Positions 16,433 through 25,704 of a stretch of 29,404 bases of DNA are shown here, piece by piece. Location: positions 1-29,404 of the forward strand of contig CALKAL010000147.1 in the NCBI GenBank assembly GCA_937983065.1, given 5' to 3'. Each line of letters starts with the position of its first letter. The stretch's first letter is position 1. A program made the position numbers and the translations under genes. The notes beneath the pieces were generated by a model, which saw nothing but the letters and a program-made list of their open reading frames with translations, did not search any database and was not told the origin of the DNA. Source of the DNA: an uncultured Bacillaceae bacterium (GTDB lineage Bacteria > Bacillota > Bacilli > Bacillales > Alkalibacillaceae).

Positions 16433-16458
16433 TTCAGCTCCGATTTATTTTTATTTTA
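16423..16458 (+). terminator. Terminator of accD-accA
   Basis: An 8-bp GC-rich stem (16423-16430 with 16436-16443), 5-base loop, then tttatttttatttta. The left arm includes the accA end and first stop-codon base. Confidence 0.85.
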
Positions 16459-16512
16459 TATAAAGAAGTTGTATGATGGAAAGAGAGTAAACTGGAATGC
16501 GGGGTGTGATGT

Positions 16513-17472
16513 TTGAAACGAATTGGAATTTTGACAAGCGGTGGAGATGCACCAGGAATGAATGCGGCGATACGAGCGGTCGTCCGGAGTGCAATCTATC
16601 ATGAATTAGACGTTTTTGGTATTTATTACGGTTATCAAGGATTAATTGATGGGAAAATCGAACAATTACATATCGGCTCAGTCGGTGATATTTTACAAAA
16701 GGGAGGAACGATTTTATATTCTTCAAGGTCTGATGAGTTTAGAACGAAAGAAGGACAAAATCAGGCAATTGAACAGCTAAAAAAATATGAAATCGATGGA
16801 TTAGTCGTCATCGGTGGTGATGGAACATTTAGAGGAGCGCTCAGCCTTTCAGAGCAAGGTTTCCCTTGTATCGGTGTTCCAGGCACAATTGATAACGATA
16901 TTCCAGGATCAGACTTTACGATTGGCTTTGACACCGCGTTAAACACAGTCATTCAAGCGGTCGATAAAATTAGAGATACAGCAACTTCCCATGAGCGGAT
17001 TTATGTCATTGAAGTGATGGGAAGGGATAAAGGTGATTTAGCTCTCTGGTCAGGTCTTGCTGGAGGTGCTGAAAGTATATTAATTCCTGAAATAAATACG
17101 AACTTAGACGATGTTATCGATAAAGTTAAGCGCGGACATGACCGGGGGAAAAGACATAGTATTATTCTCGTTGCTGAAGGAGTCGGAAGCGCGGTTGACT
17201 TTGCGGATAAAATAAGTGAACATTTAAATCTTGAAACACGAGTTACAGTTCTTGGACATACACAAAGGGGTGGGTCGCCTACTGCCAATGACCGTGTTTT
17301 AGCAAGTCGACTCGGCGCTTTTGCTGTCGACCTACTATTAAAAGGTGAAGGCGGAAAAATGGTAGGAATTGAAAAAAACCAATTAGTCTATCATGATATT
17401 GAACACGTATTAAATCGAAAAGAAGATATAGCAAAAGATCTATACGATTTATCAAACCAACTATCTATATAA
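16513..17472 (+). CDS. pfkA: ATP-dependent 6-phosphofructokinase
   Basis: A 319-aa enzyme, exactly the length of the well-studied Geobacillus stearothermophilus PFK, phosphorylating fructose 6-phosphate in glycolysis. The N-terminal SGGDAPGMNA (9-18) binds ATP, GGDGT is at 101-105, catalytic D127 is in PGTIDND, and R162 and MGR (169-171) bind substrate. The ADP/PEP allosteric residues R21, R25, D59, R154, E187, R211 and K213 are all present, so normal allosteric control is expected. The start is TTG at 16513-16515 after a GGGGTGTGAT site. The gene follows the accDA terminator, so it should have its own promoter; a TATGAT at 16472-16477 is a possible -10 without a convincing -35. pyk follows 18 bases after. 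Confidence 0.96.
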   Translation: MKRIGILTSGGDAPGMNAAIRAVVRSAIYHELDVFGIYYGYQGLIDGKIEQLHIGSVGDILQKGGTILYSSRSDEFRTKEGQNQAIEQLKKYEIDGLVVIGGDGTFRGALSLSEQGFPCIGVPGTIDNDIPGSDFTIGFDTALNTVIQAVDKIRDTATSHERIYVIEVMGRDKGDLALWSGLAGGAESILIPEINTNLDDVIDKVKRGHDRGKRHSIILVAEGVGSAVDFADKISEHLNLETRVTVLGHTQRGGSPTANDRVLASRLGAFAVDLLLKGEGGKMVGIEKNQLVYHDIEHVLNRKEDIAKDLYDLSNQLSI

Positions 17473-17490
17473 CTTGAGGAGGCTATATTT

Positions 17491-19245
17491 ATGAATAAAA
17501 CAAAAATCGTCTGTACAATAGGTCCTGCTTCAGAATCTGTCTCTACTTTAAACAAGCTTATTGATGCAGGGATGAATGTTGCTCGACTTAACTTTTCCCA
17601 TGGTGACCATGAAGAGCACCGCCAAAGAATTGAAAATATAAAACAAGCAGCAAAAGAAAAAAATAGATCCGTTGCGATTTTACTTGATACGAAAGGTCCT
17701 GAAATTAGAACACATTTATTTAAAAATGGTGAAGCGACACTAGAAAAGGGGCAAACCGTTTATATTAGTATGGATGAAGTTGAAGGAACGAGTGAACGGT
17801 TTTCTATTAATTATTCAGGATTAATTGATGATATTGCTGTCGGCAGTCACATTTTATTAGATGACGGTCTCATTGATTTAGAAGTCATCTCAATTTCAAA
17901 AGAGACTCGAGAAATTGAAACGAAAGTGTTGAACTCTGGGGTCATTAAAGATCGAAAAGGGGTTAATGTACCGAATGTTAAAGTGAATTTACCAGGAATT
18001 ACGGATAAAGATGCTCAAGATATTTTGTTCGGGATTGAACAAGGCGTTGATTTCATTGCCGCATCCTTCGTTAGAAGACCGTCCGACGTGTTTGAAATAA
18101 GAGAATTACTTGAGAAAAATAACGCAGAACATATAAAAATCATTCCGAAAATCGAAAACCGTGAAGGCGTTGAAAACATTGACCAAATTATAAATGTTAG
18201 TGATGGCATCATGGTTGCTCGCGGTGATTTAGGAGTTGAAATTCCAGCTGAAGAAGTTCCTTTTATTCAAAAAACGTTAATTGAAAAATGTAATGAAGCG
18301 GGTAAGCCAGTCATTACAGCGACACAAATGTTAGATTCGATGCAAAGAAACCCGAGACCGACTCGAGCTGAAGCAAGTGATGTAGCGAATGCCATTTATG
18401 ACGGAACTGATGCAATCATGTTATCCGGTGAAACAGCTGCAGGAAACTATCCCGTTGAATCGGTAAAAACGATGTACAATATCGCAATTTATACGGAAAA
18501 AACGATCGAAAATGATATAAAGCCACTGAATCTAGGGAACGAATTGACGATTACTGATGCAATTAGTCATTCCGTTGCTAATTTATCGAAGGAATTAAAT
18601 TTAAAAGCGATTATTACGCCGACAGAAAGCGGCAATACTGCAAGAATGGTATCTAAACATCGTCCAAATTGCCCAATTATTGCAGTGACATCAAAGGATT
18701 ACGTCAATCGTCAACTGAGTCTCGTTTGGGGCGTTTACCCGACTTTAGCAAAACCAGTATCGACGACGGATGAAATGTTAGAATTAGCGGTTGAAAAGTC
18801 GCTTGAAAGCCGTTTCGTTAACCAAGGCGATCGAGTCGCTATTACAGCAGGGGTACCTGTTGGTGAAAGTGGTACGACAAACTTAATTAAAATTCACGTC
18901 GTTGGACAAGTCGTTGCTAAAGGACGTGGTGTTGGTAAATTTGGTGCAGTCGGAAGAGCAATAATAGCCGATGATATTGATAAGTTAGAAAAAGATTTCC
19001 AAGAAGGAGATATACTCGTCACATCAGGTACAGACCGGACGATGATGGACTATTTAAAAAAGGCGGCAGGAATTATTACTGAAGAGGGTGGCTTAACGAG
19101 TCATGCTGCAGTCGTTGGTATTAATTTAGGGATTCCTGTCATTGTTGGGGTTAAAGAAGCGACAACTAAAATTGTTGAAGGTGAAGAAATAACGATTGAC
19201 CCATCCAATGGGCATATTTATCAAGGGCGAACGTACGTCATTTAA
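17491..19245 (+). CDS. pyk: Pyruvate kinase with C-terminal PEP-utilising domain
   Basis: A 584-aa pyruvate kinase making ATP and pyruvate from PEP and ADP. The catalytic barrel carries R32, N34, S36 and D66, then K220 and E222 (IPKIENREG), D246 (ARGDLGVE) and T278 (ITATQM). The B domain is about 70-170 and the C domain about 355-470. Residues from about 475 form the extra C-terminal PEP-utiliser-like domain typical of Bacillus and Geobacillus enzymes, with TSHAA and H538. The start follows GAGGAGG at 17476-17482, 18 bases after pfkA, so the two are an operon. Confidence 0.97.
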   Translation: MNKTKIVCTIGPASESVSTLNKLIDAGMNVARLNFSHGDHEEHRQRIENIKQAAKEKNRSVAILLDTKGPEIRTHLFKNGEATLEKGQTVYISMDEVEGTSERFSINYSGLIDDIAVGSHILLDDGLIDLEVISISKETREIETKVLNSGVIKDRKGVNVPNVKVNLPGITDKDAQDILFGIEQGVDFIAASFVRRPSDVFEIRELLEKNNAEHIKIIPKIENREGVENIDQIINVSDGIMVARGDLGVEIPAEEVPFIQKTLIEKCNEAGKPVITATQMLDSMQRNPRPTRAEASDVANAIYDGTDAIMLSGETAAGNYPVESVKTMYNIAIYTEKTIENDIKPLNLGNELTITDAISHSVANLSKELNLKAIITPTESGNTARMVSKHRPNCPIIAVTSKDYVNRQLSLVWGVYPTLAKPVSTTDEMLELAVEKSLESRFVNQGDRVAITAGVPVGESGTTNLIKIHVVGQVVAKGRGVGKFGAVGRAIIADDIDKLEKDFQEGDILVTSGTDRTMMDYLKKAAGIITEEGGLTSHAAVVGINLGIPVIVGVKEATTKIVEGEEITIDPSNGHIYQGRTYVI

Positions 19246-19264
19246 ACGATTGAAGGGATAAAGC

Positions 19265-19660
19265 ATGGCACGAATTTTATTTTTCCTATTTATATTGTTT
19301 TCGTTGATTGAGATAATTTTATTCGTTTTAATCGGGCGAGTCGTTGATGTTTGGCTCATCCTACTATTCATTCTTTTAACGAGCTTACTCGGAATCTATT
19401 TAGCAAAATATCAAGGAATCGGGATTATTAACCGTGCGCGTCAAGAAATGGCGCACGGTAGAGTTCCGACTGAGGAAATGTTCGATGGAATTGCTATTAT
19501 TATCGGAGCAATTTTACTCATCCTGCCAGGTTTTTTTACAGATTTCCTCGGTTTATTATTGTTAATTCCTTTCACCCGTATCCCGATTAAAATTTGGCTG
19601 CAACAAGTGATCAAAGAAAAGGTCAAAAACGGTAACATTTATATTTATCGACGTTTTTAG
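19265..19660 (+). CDS. fxsA: FxsA-family membrane protein
   Basis: A 131-aa small membrane protein of the FxsA family (YtzA in B. subtilis). An N-terminal pair of membrane segments (about 4-24 and 28-46) is followed by a short charged linker with the conserved-looking QEMAHGRVPTEEMFDG, a third and fourth hydrophobic segment (about 75-105), and a basic tail. Family members were linked to phage F exclusion in E. coli when overproduced; the normal role is unclear. The ATG follows GAAGGGAT and lies 19 bases after pyk, so it is probably part of the pfkA-pyk transcript. Its stop codon overlaps the convergent ytvI stop. Confidence 0.88.
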   Translation: MARILFFLFILFSLIEIILFVLIGRVVDVWLILLFILLTSLLGIYLAKYQGIGIINRARQEMAHGRVPTEEMFDGIAIIIGAILLILPGFFTDFLGLLLLIPFTRIPIKIWLQQVIKEKVKNGNIYIYRRF

Positions 19661-20751
19661 CGGAAAATATAGTCTTTAATAATTCGTAATGTACCGACCT
19701 TTTTAAGAACACTTAAACTAACAGCAGCAGCTGGTCCTAAAACAAAACCGATCAATCCGAACAATTTTATAAAAACGAATAAAATAATTAAAAGCAAAAG
19801 TGGGTGAACCCCAATACTTGAGCCGATTAGCTTTGGCTCAAGTAAATTTCTAATAATCACTAACAGTAAATAAAGAATACTTATTTCAATAGTAAGCGCG
19901 TATTGGCCAGTGAAAAATAAATAAAAAACCCACGGAATGAAAATCGCACTAATCCCTACAACGGGTACTAAATCAAATAACATAACCGTTAAAGCAATGC
20001 CAAAAGCATACGTCATATCAATTATAGTTAACCCGATATATACGATTAATCCAGTTAAGCCAATCATGAAAAGCTGAGCTAATAAATATTTTTTGACGAG
20101 TGAAATGAATTCTTTTTTTGTTCGATCATAAAATTGGCGATAGCTATCTGGAAATCGGTTCAACACATAATTAAACCATTTCGGACCATCACTACTGAAA
20201 AAAAACGTCCCAATTAAGATAAAAATTAAATAATAGCTGTTTGACAGTAAATGAGTTAACCATGAAACCGTATCTTGCAAAAGTGAAAGCAAAGTATTTT
20301 TACTGAAATCGATTAAGCCATTTGTCATATCTGTTAACATCGCTTGCACCATCGCATATGACTCTGGGCTAATCGAATGAAAATATTGAGAGACGAAATG
20401 ATAAATGGAGTCGATAAAACGTGTGACGATTTCTTCTCCTTTAGATAATATATACTCTATCGATCCCGGTAAATGTTGCATTAAATATTGTAGAAGATGG
20501 ATAAATTCTATGACGCTAAAAGTGATTAATGTAATAAAGCTAAATAATACGAACAAAATAGTTATTAATACAGCAATTCGGCGATTTATCCGCATTTTTT
20601 TATTTAAGAGATGGACGAGGGGCTGAATGAGGATAGCTATAACGATTGCGACGAGAAACGGAAATAAATAAATAAAAGAAAAATAAACAGCGACAGTTAT
20701 TAAACCAATTAAAACGATAAGCTTCGTTAAATTCACATAATTAATCGCCAT
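19657..20751 (-). CDS. ytvI: Sporulation integral membrane protein YtvI (AI-2E transporter family)
   Basis: A 364-aa polytopic membrane protein of the AI-2E transporter-like/PerM superfamily, with about eight hydrophobic segments: two at the N-terminus, one pair near 50-80, one near 170, and a cluster from about 220 to the end. A long amphipathic middle region (about 80-165) is usual for the family. I start at the ATG at 20749-20751, preceded by AAGGGAT; an upstream in-frame ATG overlaps that site. In B. subtilis YtvI is annotated as a sporulation protein in the same region. The transported substrate is unknown. The gene is convergent with fxsA, with overlapping stop codons and no space for a separate terminator. 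Confidence 0.87.
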   Translation of the reverse strand: MAINYVNLTKLIVLIGLITVAVYFSFIYLFPFLVAIVIAILIQPLVHLLNKKMRINRRIAVLITILFVLFSFITLITFSVIEFIHLLQYLMQHLPGSIEYILSKGEEIVTRFIDSIYHFVSQYFHSISPESYAMVQAMLTDMTNGLIDFSKNTLLSLLQDTVSWLTHLLSNSYYLIFILIGTFFFSSDGPKWFNYVLNRFPDSYRQFYDRTKKEFISLVKKYLLAQLFMIGLTGLIVYIGLTIIDMTYAFGIALTVMLFDLVPVVGISAIFIPWVFYLFFTGQYALTIEISILYLLLVIIRNLLEPKLIGSSIGVHPLLLLIILFVFIKLFGLIGFVLGPAAAVSLSVLKKVGTLRIIKDYIFR

Positions 20752-20889
20752 CTTTTTATCCCTTCTCGAATGAAACGTCAATATTCTTCATTTGGATTTA
20801 TCGCGTTTTTTTCATTGCTCGTATTAAAATTTGCTGTTCTATCCAATTCGCCTTGAAAAGTCTTGTCCAAATAGCGTTTAATATTATGT

Positions 20890-20904
20890 ATGAAATCGCT
20901 TTTT
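20890..20904 (+). promoter_or_regulatory. Possible cre site (CcpA) upstream of citZ
   Basis: atgaaatcgcttttt differs from WTGNAANCGNWNNCW only at the penultimate C. It sits about 27 bases upstream of the citZ -35. CcpA control of citZ is known in B. subtilis, but a single near-match in AT-rich DNA is weak evidence. Confidence 0.35.
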
Positions 20905-20930
20905 CTTTTATGAGTTTTAATTGGTTTGAT

Positions 20931-20959
20931 TTCACATTCGTCTTAATTTTGTTTATAAT
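20931..20959 (+). promoter_or_regulatory. Sigma-A promoter of citZ
   Basis: TTCACA (20931-20936) and a perfect TATAAT (20954-20959) with a 17-base spacer. The transcript would carry a leader of about 85 bases before citZ. Confidence 0.8.
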
Positions 20960-21051
20960 GGATTTTGGATGAGTGCTATTTTTCTTATTAATATCGCTAC
21001 ATAAGAAATATGTGTTCTAAGAGAATATGTATTAAGAAGGAGAGATATATT

Positions 21052-22167
21052 ATGTCAAACCCAAAAGGACTTGAAGGAGTTGTGGCAACAGAATCTGCAA
21101 TTAGCTCGATTATCGATGATCAGTTAACGTATGTCGGTTATGAAATTGATGATTTAGCTGAAAACTCGAGCTTTGAGGAAATTATTTATTTATTGTGGAA
21201 TCAAAAGCTACCTACTAAATCTGAACTTGACCAGCTGACTCAACAACTAGCTGACAACATGGACCTACCTCAAGGAGTTATTGATCATTTAAAATCTTAT
21301 GATCTTAAGAAGGTTCATCCGATGGCAGCTTTAAGAACAGCTGTATCAATGCTCGGTTTATATGACGAGGAAGCAGACGATATGTCAGAGGAAGCTAACA
21401 AAAGAAAAGCGATTCGTCTACAAGCAAAAATGCCAACGATTGTAACGGCGTTTGCGCGTATCCGTAATGGGGAAGAACCAGTATCTCCAAGAAACGATTT
21501 AGGATTTGCAGCTAATTTCTTATATATGTTAAAAGGAAAAGAACCAGAAGCTGTTGAAATTGAGGCATTTAATAAAGCTTTAGTTTTACATGCCGACCAC
21601 GAATTAAACGCATCTACATTTACAGCACGAGTTTGTGTAGCGACATTATCTGATGTGTATTCAGGAGTTACTTCCGCTATCGGAGCCTTAAAAGGACCAC
21701 TTCACGGTGGGGCTAACGAGCAAGTGATGAAAATGCTCACTGAGATTGGTGAGGAAGATAATGCAATTGACTATGTTAAAGAAAAATTAGCGAACAAAGA
21801 AAAAATTATGGGGATGGGACACCGCGTCTATCGTCAAGGCGATCCCCGTGCTAAACATTTAAGAGAAATGTCAAGACAATTAACTGAAATAACTGGCGAA
21901 CAAAAGTGGTACAATATGTCAGTTAAAATTGAAGAGTACATTAAAGAAGAAAAAGGTTTACCAGCTAACGTTGATTTTTATTCAGCTTCCGTTTACCACA
22001 GCTTAGGAATTGATCATGATTTATTCACACCTATTTTTGCGGTGAGCCGTGTATCAGGGTGGTTAGCTCATATTTTAGAGCAATATAACAACAACCGCCT
22101 CATTCGCCCAAGAGCTGAATACGTTGGACCGAACACGCAAAAATACGTACCAATTAATGAACGCTAA
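21052..22167 (+). CDS. citZ: Citrate synthase
   Basis: A 371-aa type I-like dimeric citrate synthase, condensing oxaloacetate and acetyl-CoA. Catalytic residues are H218 (GPLHGGANE), H257 (MGMGHRVY) and D308 (VDFYSASVY); H183 (ADHE) and the RPRAEY tail (352-357) fit the substrate site. I start at the ATG at 21052, 7 or so bases after AAGGAGAG; the earlier ATG at 21010 lacks a ribosome binding site and adds 14 unrelated residues. It is first in the citZ-icd-mdh cluster, under a strong promoter. Confidence 0.96.
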   Translation: MSNPKGLEGVVATESAISSIIDDQLTYVGYEIDDLAENSSFEEIIYLLWNQKLPTKSELDQLTQQLADNMDLPQGVIDHLKSYDLKKVHPMAALRTAVSMLGLYDEEADDMSEEANKRKAIRLQAKMPTIVTAFARIRNGEEPVSPRNDLGFAANFLYMLKGKEPEAVEIEAFNKALVLHADHELNASTFTARVCVATLSDVYSGVTSAIGALKGPLHGGANEQVMKMLTEIGEEDNAIDYVKEKLANKEKIMGMGHRVYRQGDPRAKHLREMSRQLTEITGEQKWYNMSVKIEEYIKEEKGLPANVDFYSASVYHSLGIDHDLFTPIFAVSRVSGWLAHILEQYNNNRLIRPRAEYVGPNTQKYVPINER

Positions 22168-22171
22168 ACCG

Positions 22172-22200
22172 AAAGCCGGTTTTATACCGGCTTTTATAAT
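22172..22200 (+). terminator. Hairpin between citZ and icd, probably a partial terminator
   Basis: A perfect 9-bp stem (22172-22180 with 22186-22194) with a 5-base loop begins just after the citZ stop. Only tataat follows, so the T-run is poor. It may attenuate or protect the citZ message rather than end it. Confidence 0.55.
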
Positions 22201-22234
22201 GCTTATAACTAATTTAATATAGGAGGTATTTTTC

Positions 22235-23506
22235 ATGTCACAAGGTGAAAAAATTACAGTTGAAAATGGTCGTTTAAACGTACCAAACAACCCAATTATT
22301 CCTTTTATTGAAGGGGATGGAACGGGTCCTGATATTTGGGCTGCCGCATCAAGAGTATTACAAGCAGCAGTTGAAAAAGCTTATAACGGTGAGAAAAAAA
22401 TCGTTTGGAAAGAAGTTCTCGCCGGGGAAAAAGCATTTAACGAAACAGGTGAATGGCTACCTAACGAAACTTTAGATACTATTCGCGACTATTTAATCGC
22501 AATTAAAGGACCGTTAACAACTCCAATTGGTGGAGGTTTTCGTTCTTTAAACGTTGCCTTACGTCAAGAGCTAGATTTATTTACATGCTTACGTCCAGTT
22601 CGTTACTTTGAAGGTGTTCCGTCGCCTGTTAAACGCCCTGAAGATGTTGACATGGCAATTTTCCGTGAAAACACTGAAGATATTTATGCAGGTGTTGAAT
22701 GGGAAGAAGGCACTGACGAAGTTAAAAAAGTCATTCAGTTTTTACAAGATGAAATGGGCGTGGAAAAAATTCGTTTCCCTGAATCTTCTGGGATTGGAAT
22801 TAAGCCAGTATCTAGAGAAGGAACTGAAAGACTCGTTAAAGCAGCAATTGAATATGCATTAAATGAAGGAAGAAAGAGTGTCACTTTAGTTCATAAAGGT
22901 AACATTATGAAATTTACTGAAGGGGCCTTTAAAAACTGGGGTTATGAAGTAGCAGAGCGTGAATATGGTGATAAAGTGTTCACTTGGAATGAATACGATA
23001 AAATTGCCGAAGAAAAAGGTCGCGAAGCTGCAGATAAAGCTCAAGCTGAAGCAGAAGCTGCTGGTAAAATCATCATAAAGGACGCTATCGCTGATATTTT
23101 CTTACAACAAATTTTAACACGTCCGAAAGAGTTTGATGTCGTTGCAACTATGAACTTAAACGGGGACTATATTTCAGATGCCCTTGCTGCACAAGTTGGT
23201 GGTATCGGAATTGCTCCTGGTGCTAATATTAATTACGACACAGGGCATGCTATATTTGAAGCGACTCATGGTACAGCTCCTAAATATGCAGGACTTGATA
23301 AAGTAAACCCTTCATCGGTTATTTTATCAGGAACATTAATGCTTGATCATTTAGGCTGGAGAGAAGCTAGTGAATTAATTCATAAAGCGATGGATAAAAC
23401 GATTTTAAGTAAAGTCGTTACTTACGATTTCGCTCGCCTCATGGACGGTGCGACTGAAGTTAAATGTTCTGAGTTTGCTGATGAATTAATTAAAAACATG
23501 GATTAA
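22235..23506 (+). CDS. icd: Isocitrate dehydrogenase, NADP-dependent
   Basis: A 423-aa enzyme, the family's usual length, converting isocitrate to 2-oxoglutarate. The substrate loop RSLNVALRQ places Ser at S104, the site that is phosphorylated in E. coli (S113) and corresponds to S104 in B. subtilis, followed by R110 and R120. The metal and substrate segment MNLNGDYISDALA and the coenzyme segment HGTAPKYAG are intact; the Lys-Tyr of the latter is typical of NADP specificity. AGGAGGT lies upstream of the ATG. It follows citZ after a hairpin and precedes mdh by 23 bases. Confidence 0.96.
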   Translation: MSQGEKITVENGRLNVPNNPIIPFIEGDGTGPDIWAAASRVLQAAVEKAYNGEKKIVWKEVLAGEKAFNETGEWLPNETLDTIRDYLIAIKGPLTTPIGGGFRSLNVALRQELDLFTCLRPVRYFEGVPSPVKRPEDVDMAIFRENTEDIYAGVEWEEGTDEVKKVIQFLQDEMGVEKIRFPESSGIGIKPVSREGTERLVKAAIEYALNEGRKSVTLVHKGNIMKFTEGAFKNWGYEVAEREYGDKVFTWNEYDKIAEEKGREAADKAQAEAEAAGKIIIKDAIADIFLQQILTRPKEFDVVATMNLNGDYISDALAAQVGGIGIAPGANINYDTGHAIFEATHGTAPKYAGLDKVNPSSVILSGTLMLDHLGWREASELIHKAMDKTILSKVVTYDFARLMDGATEVKCSEFADELIKNMD

Positions 23507-23529
23507 TTCTCTTTAAGGGAGGATCCTAT

Positions 23530-24477
23530 ATGGCGAATAGGCGTAAAAAAGTATCAATTATCGGCGCTGGTTTTACGGGTGCAACAACCGCTTTAATGAT
23601 TGCTCAAAAAGAGTTAGCAGATATCGTTTTAGTTGATATTCCCGATTTAGAAAATCCGACAAAGGGTAAAGCTCTGGACATGCTTGAAGCAAGCCCGACC
23701 CAAGGATTCGATGCTAAAATAATCGGTACAGCTAATTATGAGCAAACTAAACAATCGGATGTTGTCATCATTACAGCAGGTATTGCGAGAAAACCAGGTA
23801 TGAGCCGGGATGACCTCGTACAAACGAATGAAAATATTATGAGAGCTGTGACGAAGGAAATTGTAACATATTCACCAGATAGTATAATTATCGTATTAAC
23901 GAACCCAGTTGATGCGATGACTTATACAGTTTTTAAACAATCTGGCTTTCCGAAAGAGCGGGTCATAGGACAATCAGGCGTACTTGATACTGCACGATTT
24001 CGCACGTTTGTCGCAGAAGAATTAAATGTTTCAGTCAAAGATGTGACAGGGTTTGTCCTCGGTGGTCATGGCGATGATATGGTACCGTTGTTACGTTATT
24101 CATATGCAGGTGGAATTCCTATAGAGCAATTAATTTCTAAAAAGCGCCTTGAAGAAATTGTTGAAAGAACCCGAAAAGGTGGCGGAGAAATTGTCAGTTT
24201 ATTAGGAAACGGTTCAGCTTATTACGCTCCCGCAGCCGCATTAGTAGAAATGACAGAAGCCATTTTAAAAGATCAACGACGTATTTTACCTTCGATTGCC
24301 TATTTAGAAGGTGAATACGGTTATCACGATATGTATCTCGGTGTTCCAACAATTATCGGTGGAAATGGACTTGAAAAGATTATTGAGCTTGATTTGACTG
24401 ATAAAGAGAAAGCAGCTCTTAATCAATCCAGTCAATCAGTAAAAAATGTGATGAACAGTTTGCAAAATAAATATTAA
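23530..24477 (+). CDS. mdh: Malate dehydrogenase
   Basis: A 315-aa LDH-like malate dehydrogenase, interconverting malate and oxaloacetate with NAD. The dinucleotide loop GAGFTG is at 12-17, with D36 at the end of the second strand (NAD preference). The substrate residues are R87 and R93 (ARKPGMSRDD), R156, and the D153/H180 proton relay. R87, where lactate dehydrogenases have Gln, marks it as a malate enzyme. AGGGAGG precedes the ATG. A strong terminator follows, closing the citZ-icd-mdh cluster. Confidence 0.96.
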   Translation: MANRRKKVSIIGAGFTGATTALMIAQKELADIVLVDIPDLENPTKGKALDMLEASPTQGFDAKIIGTANYEQTKQSDVVIITAGIARKPGMSRDDLVQTNENIMRAVTKEIVTYSPDSIIIVLTNPVDAMTYTVFKQSGFPKERVIGQSGVLDTARFRTFVAEELNVSVKDVTGFVLGGHGDDMVPLLRYSYAGGIPIEQLISKKRLEEIVERTRKGGGEIVSLLGNGSAYYAPAAALVEMTEAILKDQRRILPSIAYLEGEYGYHDMYLGVPTIIGGNGLEKIIELDLTDKEKAALNQSSQSVKNVMNSLQNKY

Positions 24478-24488
24478 TTTAGTTACTG

Positions 24489-24538
24489 AACCCCAGCCAA
24501 ATACGGTTTACCGTCATGGCTGGGGTTTACTATTAGTT
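24489..24538 (+). terminator. Terminator of citZ-icd-mdh
   Basis: An 11-bp outer stem (24489-24499 with 24517-24527) with a 5-bp inner stem (24503-24507 with 24510-24514), followed by tttactattagttta. It separates mdh from the convergent germination operon. Confidence 0.8.
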
Positions 24539-24565
24539 TAACTCGCTTAAATTATCGAAATCTGT

Positions 24566-25690
24566 TTAACTACTTTGAGATACTTTCGATTGATTCTTAT
24601 TATTACTTTTGCTATTACCTTTATTTTTATTTCTCATATTTTTAATTTTTAAGATGAGCCATAATATAAACGGAATTGGATATAAGAAAACAAAATGGGC
24701 ATAAATATCAATCGTTTTTTCAACATATATATGATCCCGTGTAATCCCGAACGTTCCAAGTACTATAATAACAACGTAAAATATATAAATAAACCGCTTA
24801 TATCCTTTCTTCGACTGTTTTGAAGAACTTAAACTGTAAGCTAGACGGAAATAAAGGCTGCATCGAATGAAGGTCCCAAATGTATTTAAAATCATGCCGT
24901 AAACATCGAAACGATCTAAAAAACCGAGGCTTATAATTCTTACAATTTCTTGAGCAGGATAGAGCATATTTTCAGCTTGTCCGAGGCCAAAAATCGTTAT
25001 AACTCCTGTTGTTGTTGAAAGCATCATAAGAGCATTTAAAAGTACTCCAACGGTCCATAAAACAAACACTCGCTTCTGCTTTACGTCTTTAAGCGGTAAA
25101 GCTAATAGAAAAATTAATTCAATCCAAATACTCGTAATAATTAACGTACCGATAATTGCTGGATCCCAGCCATCCTCCAAAATCGGTTTTAAATTTCCCC
25201 AATCTTTTAAGGGTGAATCTAAAAGAGTAATGCCGTGCCCTGTTGCCATCGTAATAAAGGTTAATATACCAGCAGCTAAAGCAATGCTTTTAATTCCCTT
25301 TTTTGCACCGTACAAAATTAAAGGTAAAAACCAAATAATAAGTGCTGTTCGAGGTGTTTCTGGTAAAAATAAAATAAACACAAAATCAATCAAAGAACTA
25401 TAAGAAAGAATTGTTAAGTATAAAAAATATAAAACAAAAAAAACGATGAATCCATAGCCTAGTGGTTTTCCTAAAATGTCAATTAAAATATGAGATAACG
25501 TTTTTTCCGAATAATGAACTTTAATACGGTAAATAAAAAAGGCAAATAAAACACCAAAGGGAATGGATATCGCAATGGATATCCATACGTCCCTTCCAGC
25601 AACGTCAATCATCAAAGGTAAGATTGTTACGTGGCCCATTATCGGTATGGCGAGTAAGAGGAGAAATAATGTTTCCCACTTTGTTAGCAT
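24566..25690 (-). CDS. GerA-family germination receptor, B subunit (permease-like)
   Basis: A 374-aa membrane protein of the spore germination GerAB/GerKB family (amino acid permease, APC-like fold), with about ten membrane segments over residues 8-345 and a hydrophilic Lys/Asn/Ser-rich tail. In this family the B subunit is thought to bind the germinant in the inner spore membrane. It is last in an A-C-B operon, the order seen in B. subtilis gerK, but the sequence does not tell which germinant it senses. AAAGGAGAA precedes the ATG, and the gap after the C-subunit gene is 14 bases. No second B subunit is nearby. Confidence 0.9.
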   Translation of the reverse strand: MLTKWETLFLLLLAIPIMGHVTILPLMIDVAGRDVWISIAISIPFGVLFAFFIYRIKVHYSEKTLSHILIDILGKPLGYGFIVFFVLYFLYLTILSYSSLIDFVFILFLPETPRTALIIWFLPLILYGAKKGIKSIALAAGILTFITMATGHGITLLDSPLKDWGNLKPILEDGWDPAIIGTLIITSIWIELIFLLALPLKDVKQKRVFVLWTVGVLLNALMMLSTTTGVITIFGLGQAENMLYPAQEIVRIISLGFLDRFDVYGMILNTFGTFIRCSLYFRLAYSLSSSKQSKKGYKRFIYIFYVVIIVLGTFGITRDHIYVEKTIDIYAHFVFLYPIPFILWLILKIKNMRNKNKGNSKSNNKNQSKVSQSS

Positions 25691-25704
25691 ATAAACATTC
25701 TCCT

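Noticed and set aside
21007..21033. Imperfect direct repeat aatatgtRtt in the citZ leader, 17 bases apart
   Set aside because: Only two copies in AT-rich DNA; no known regulator site fits.
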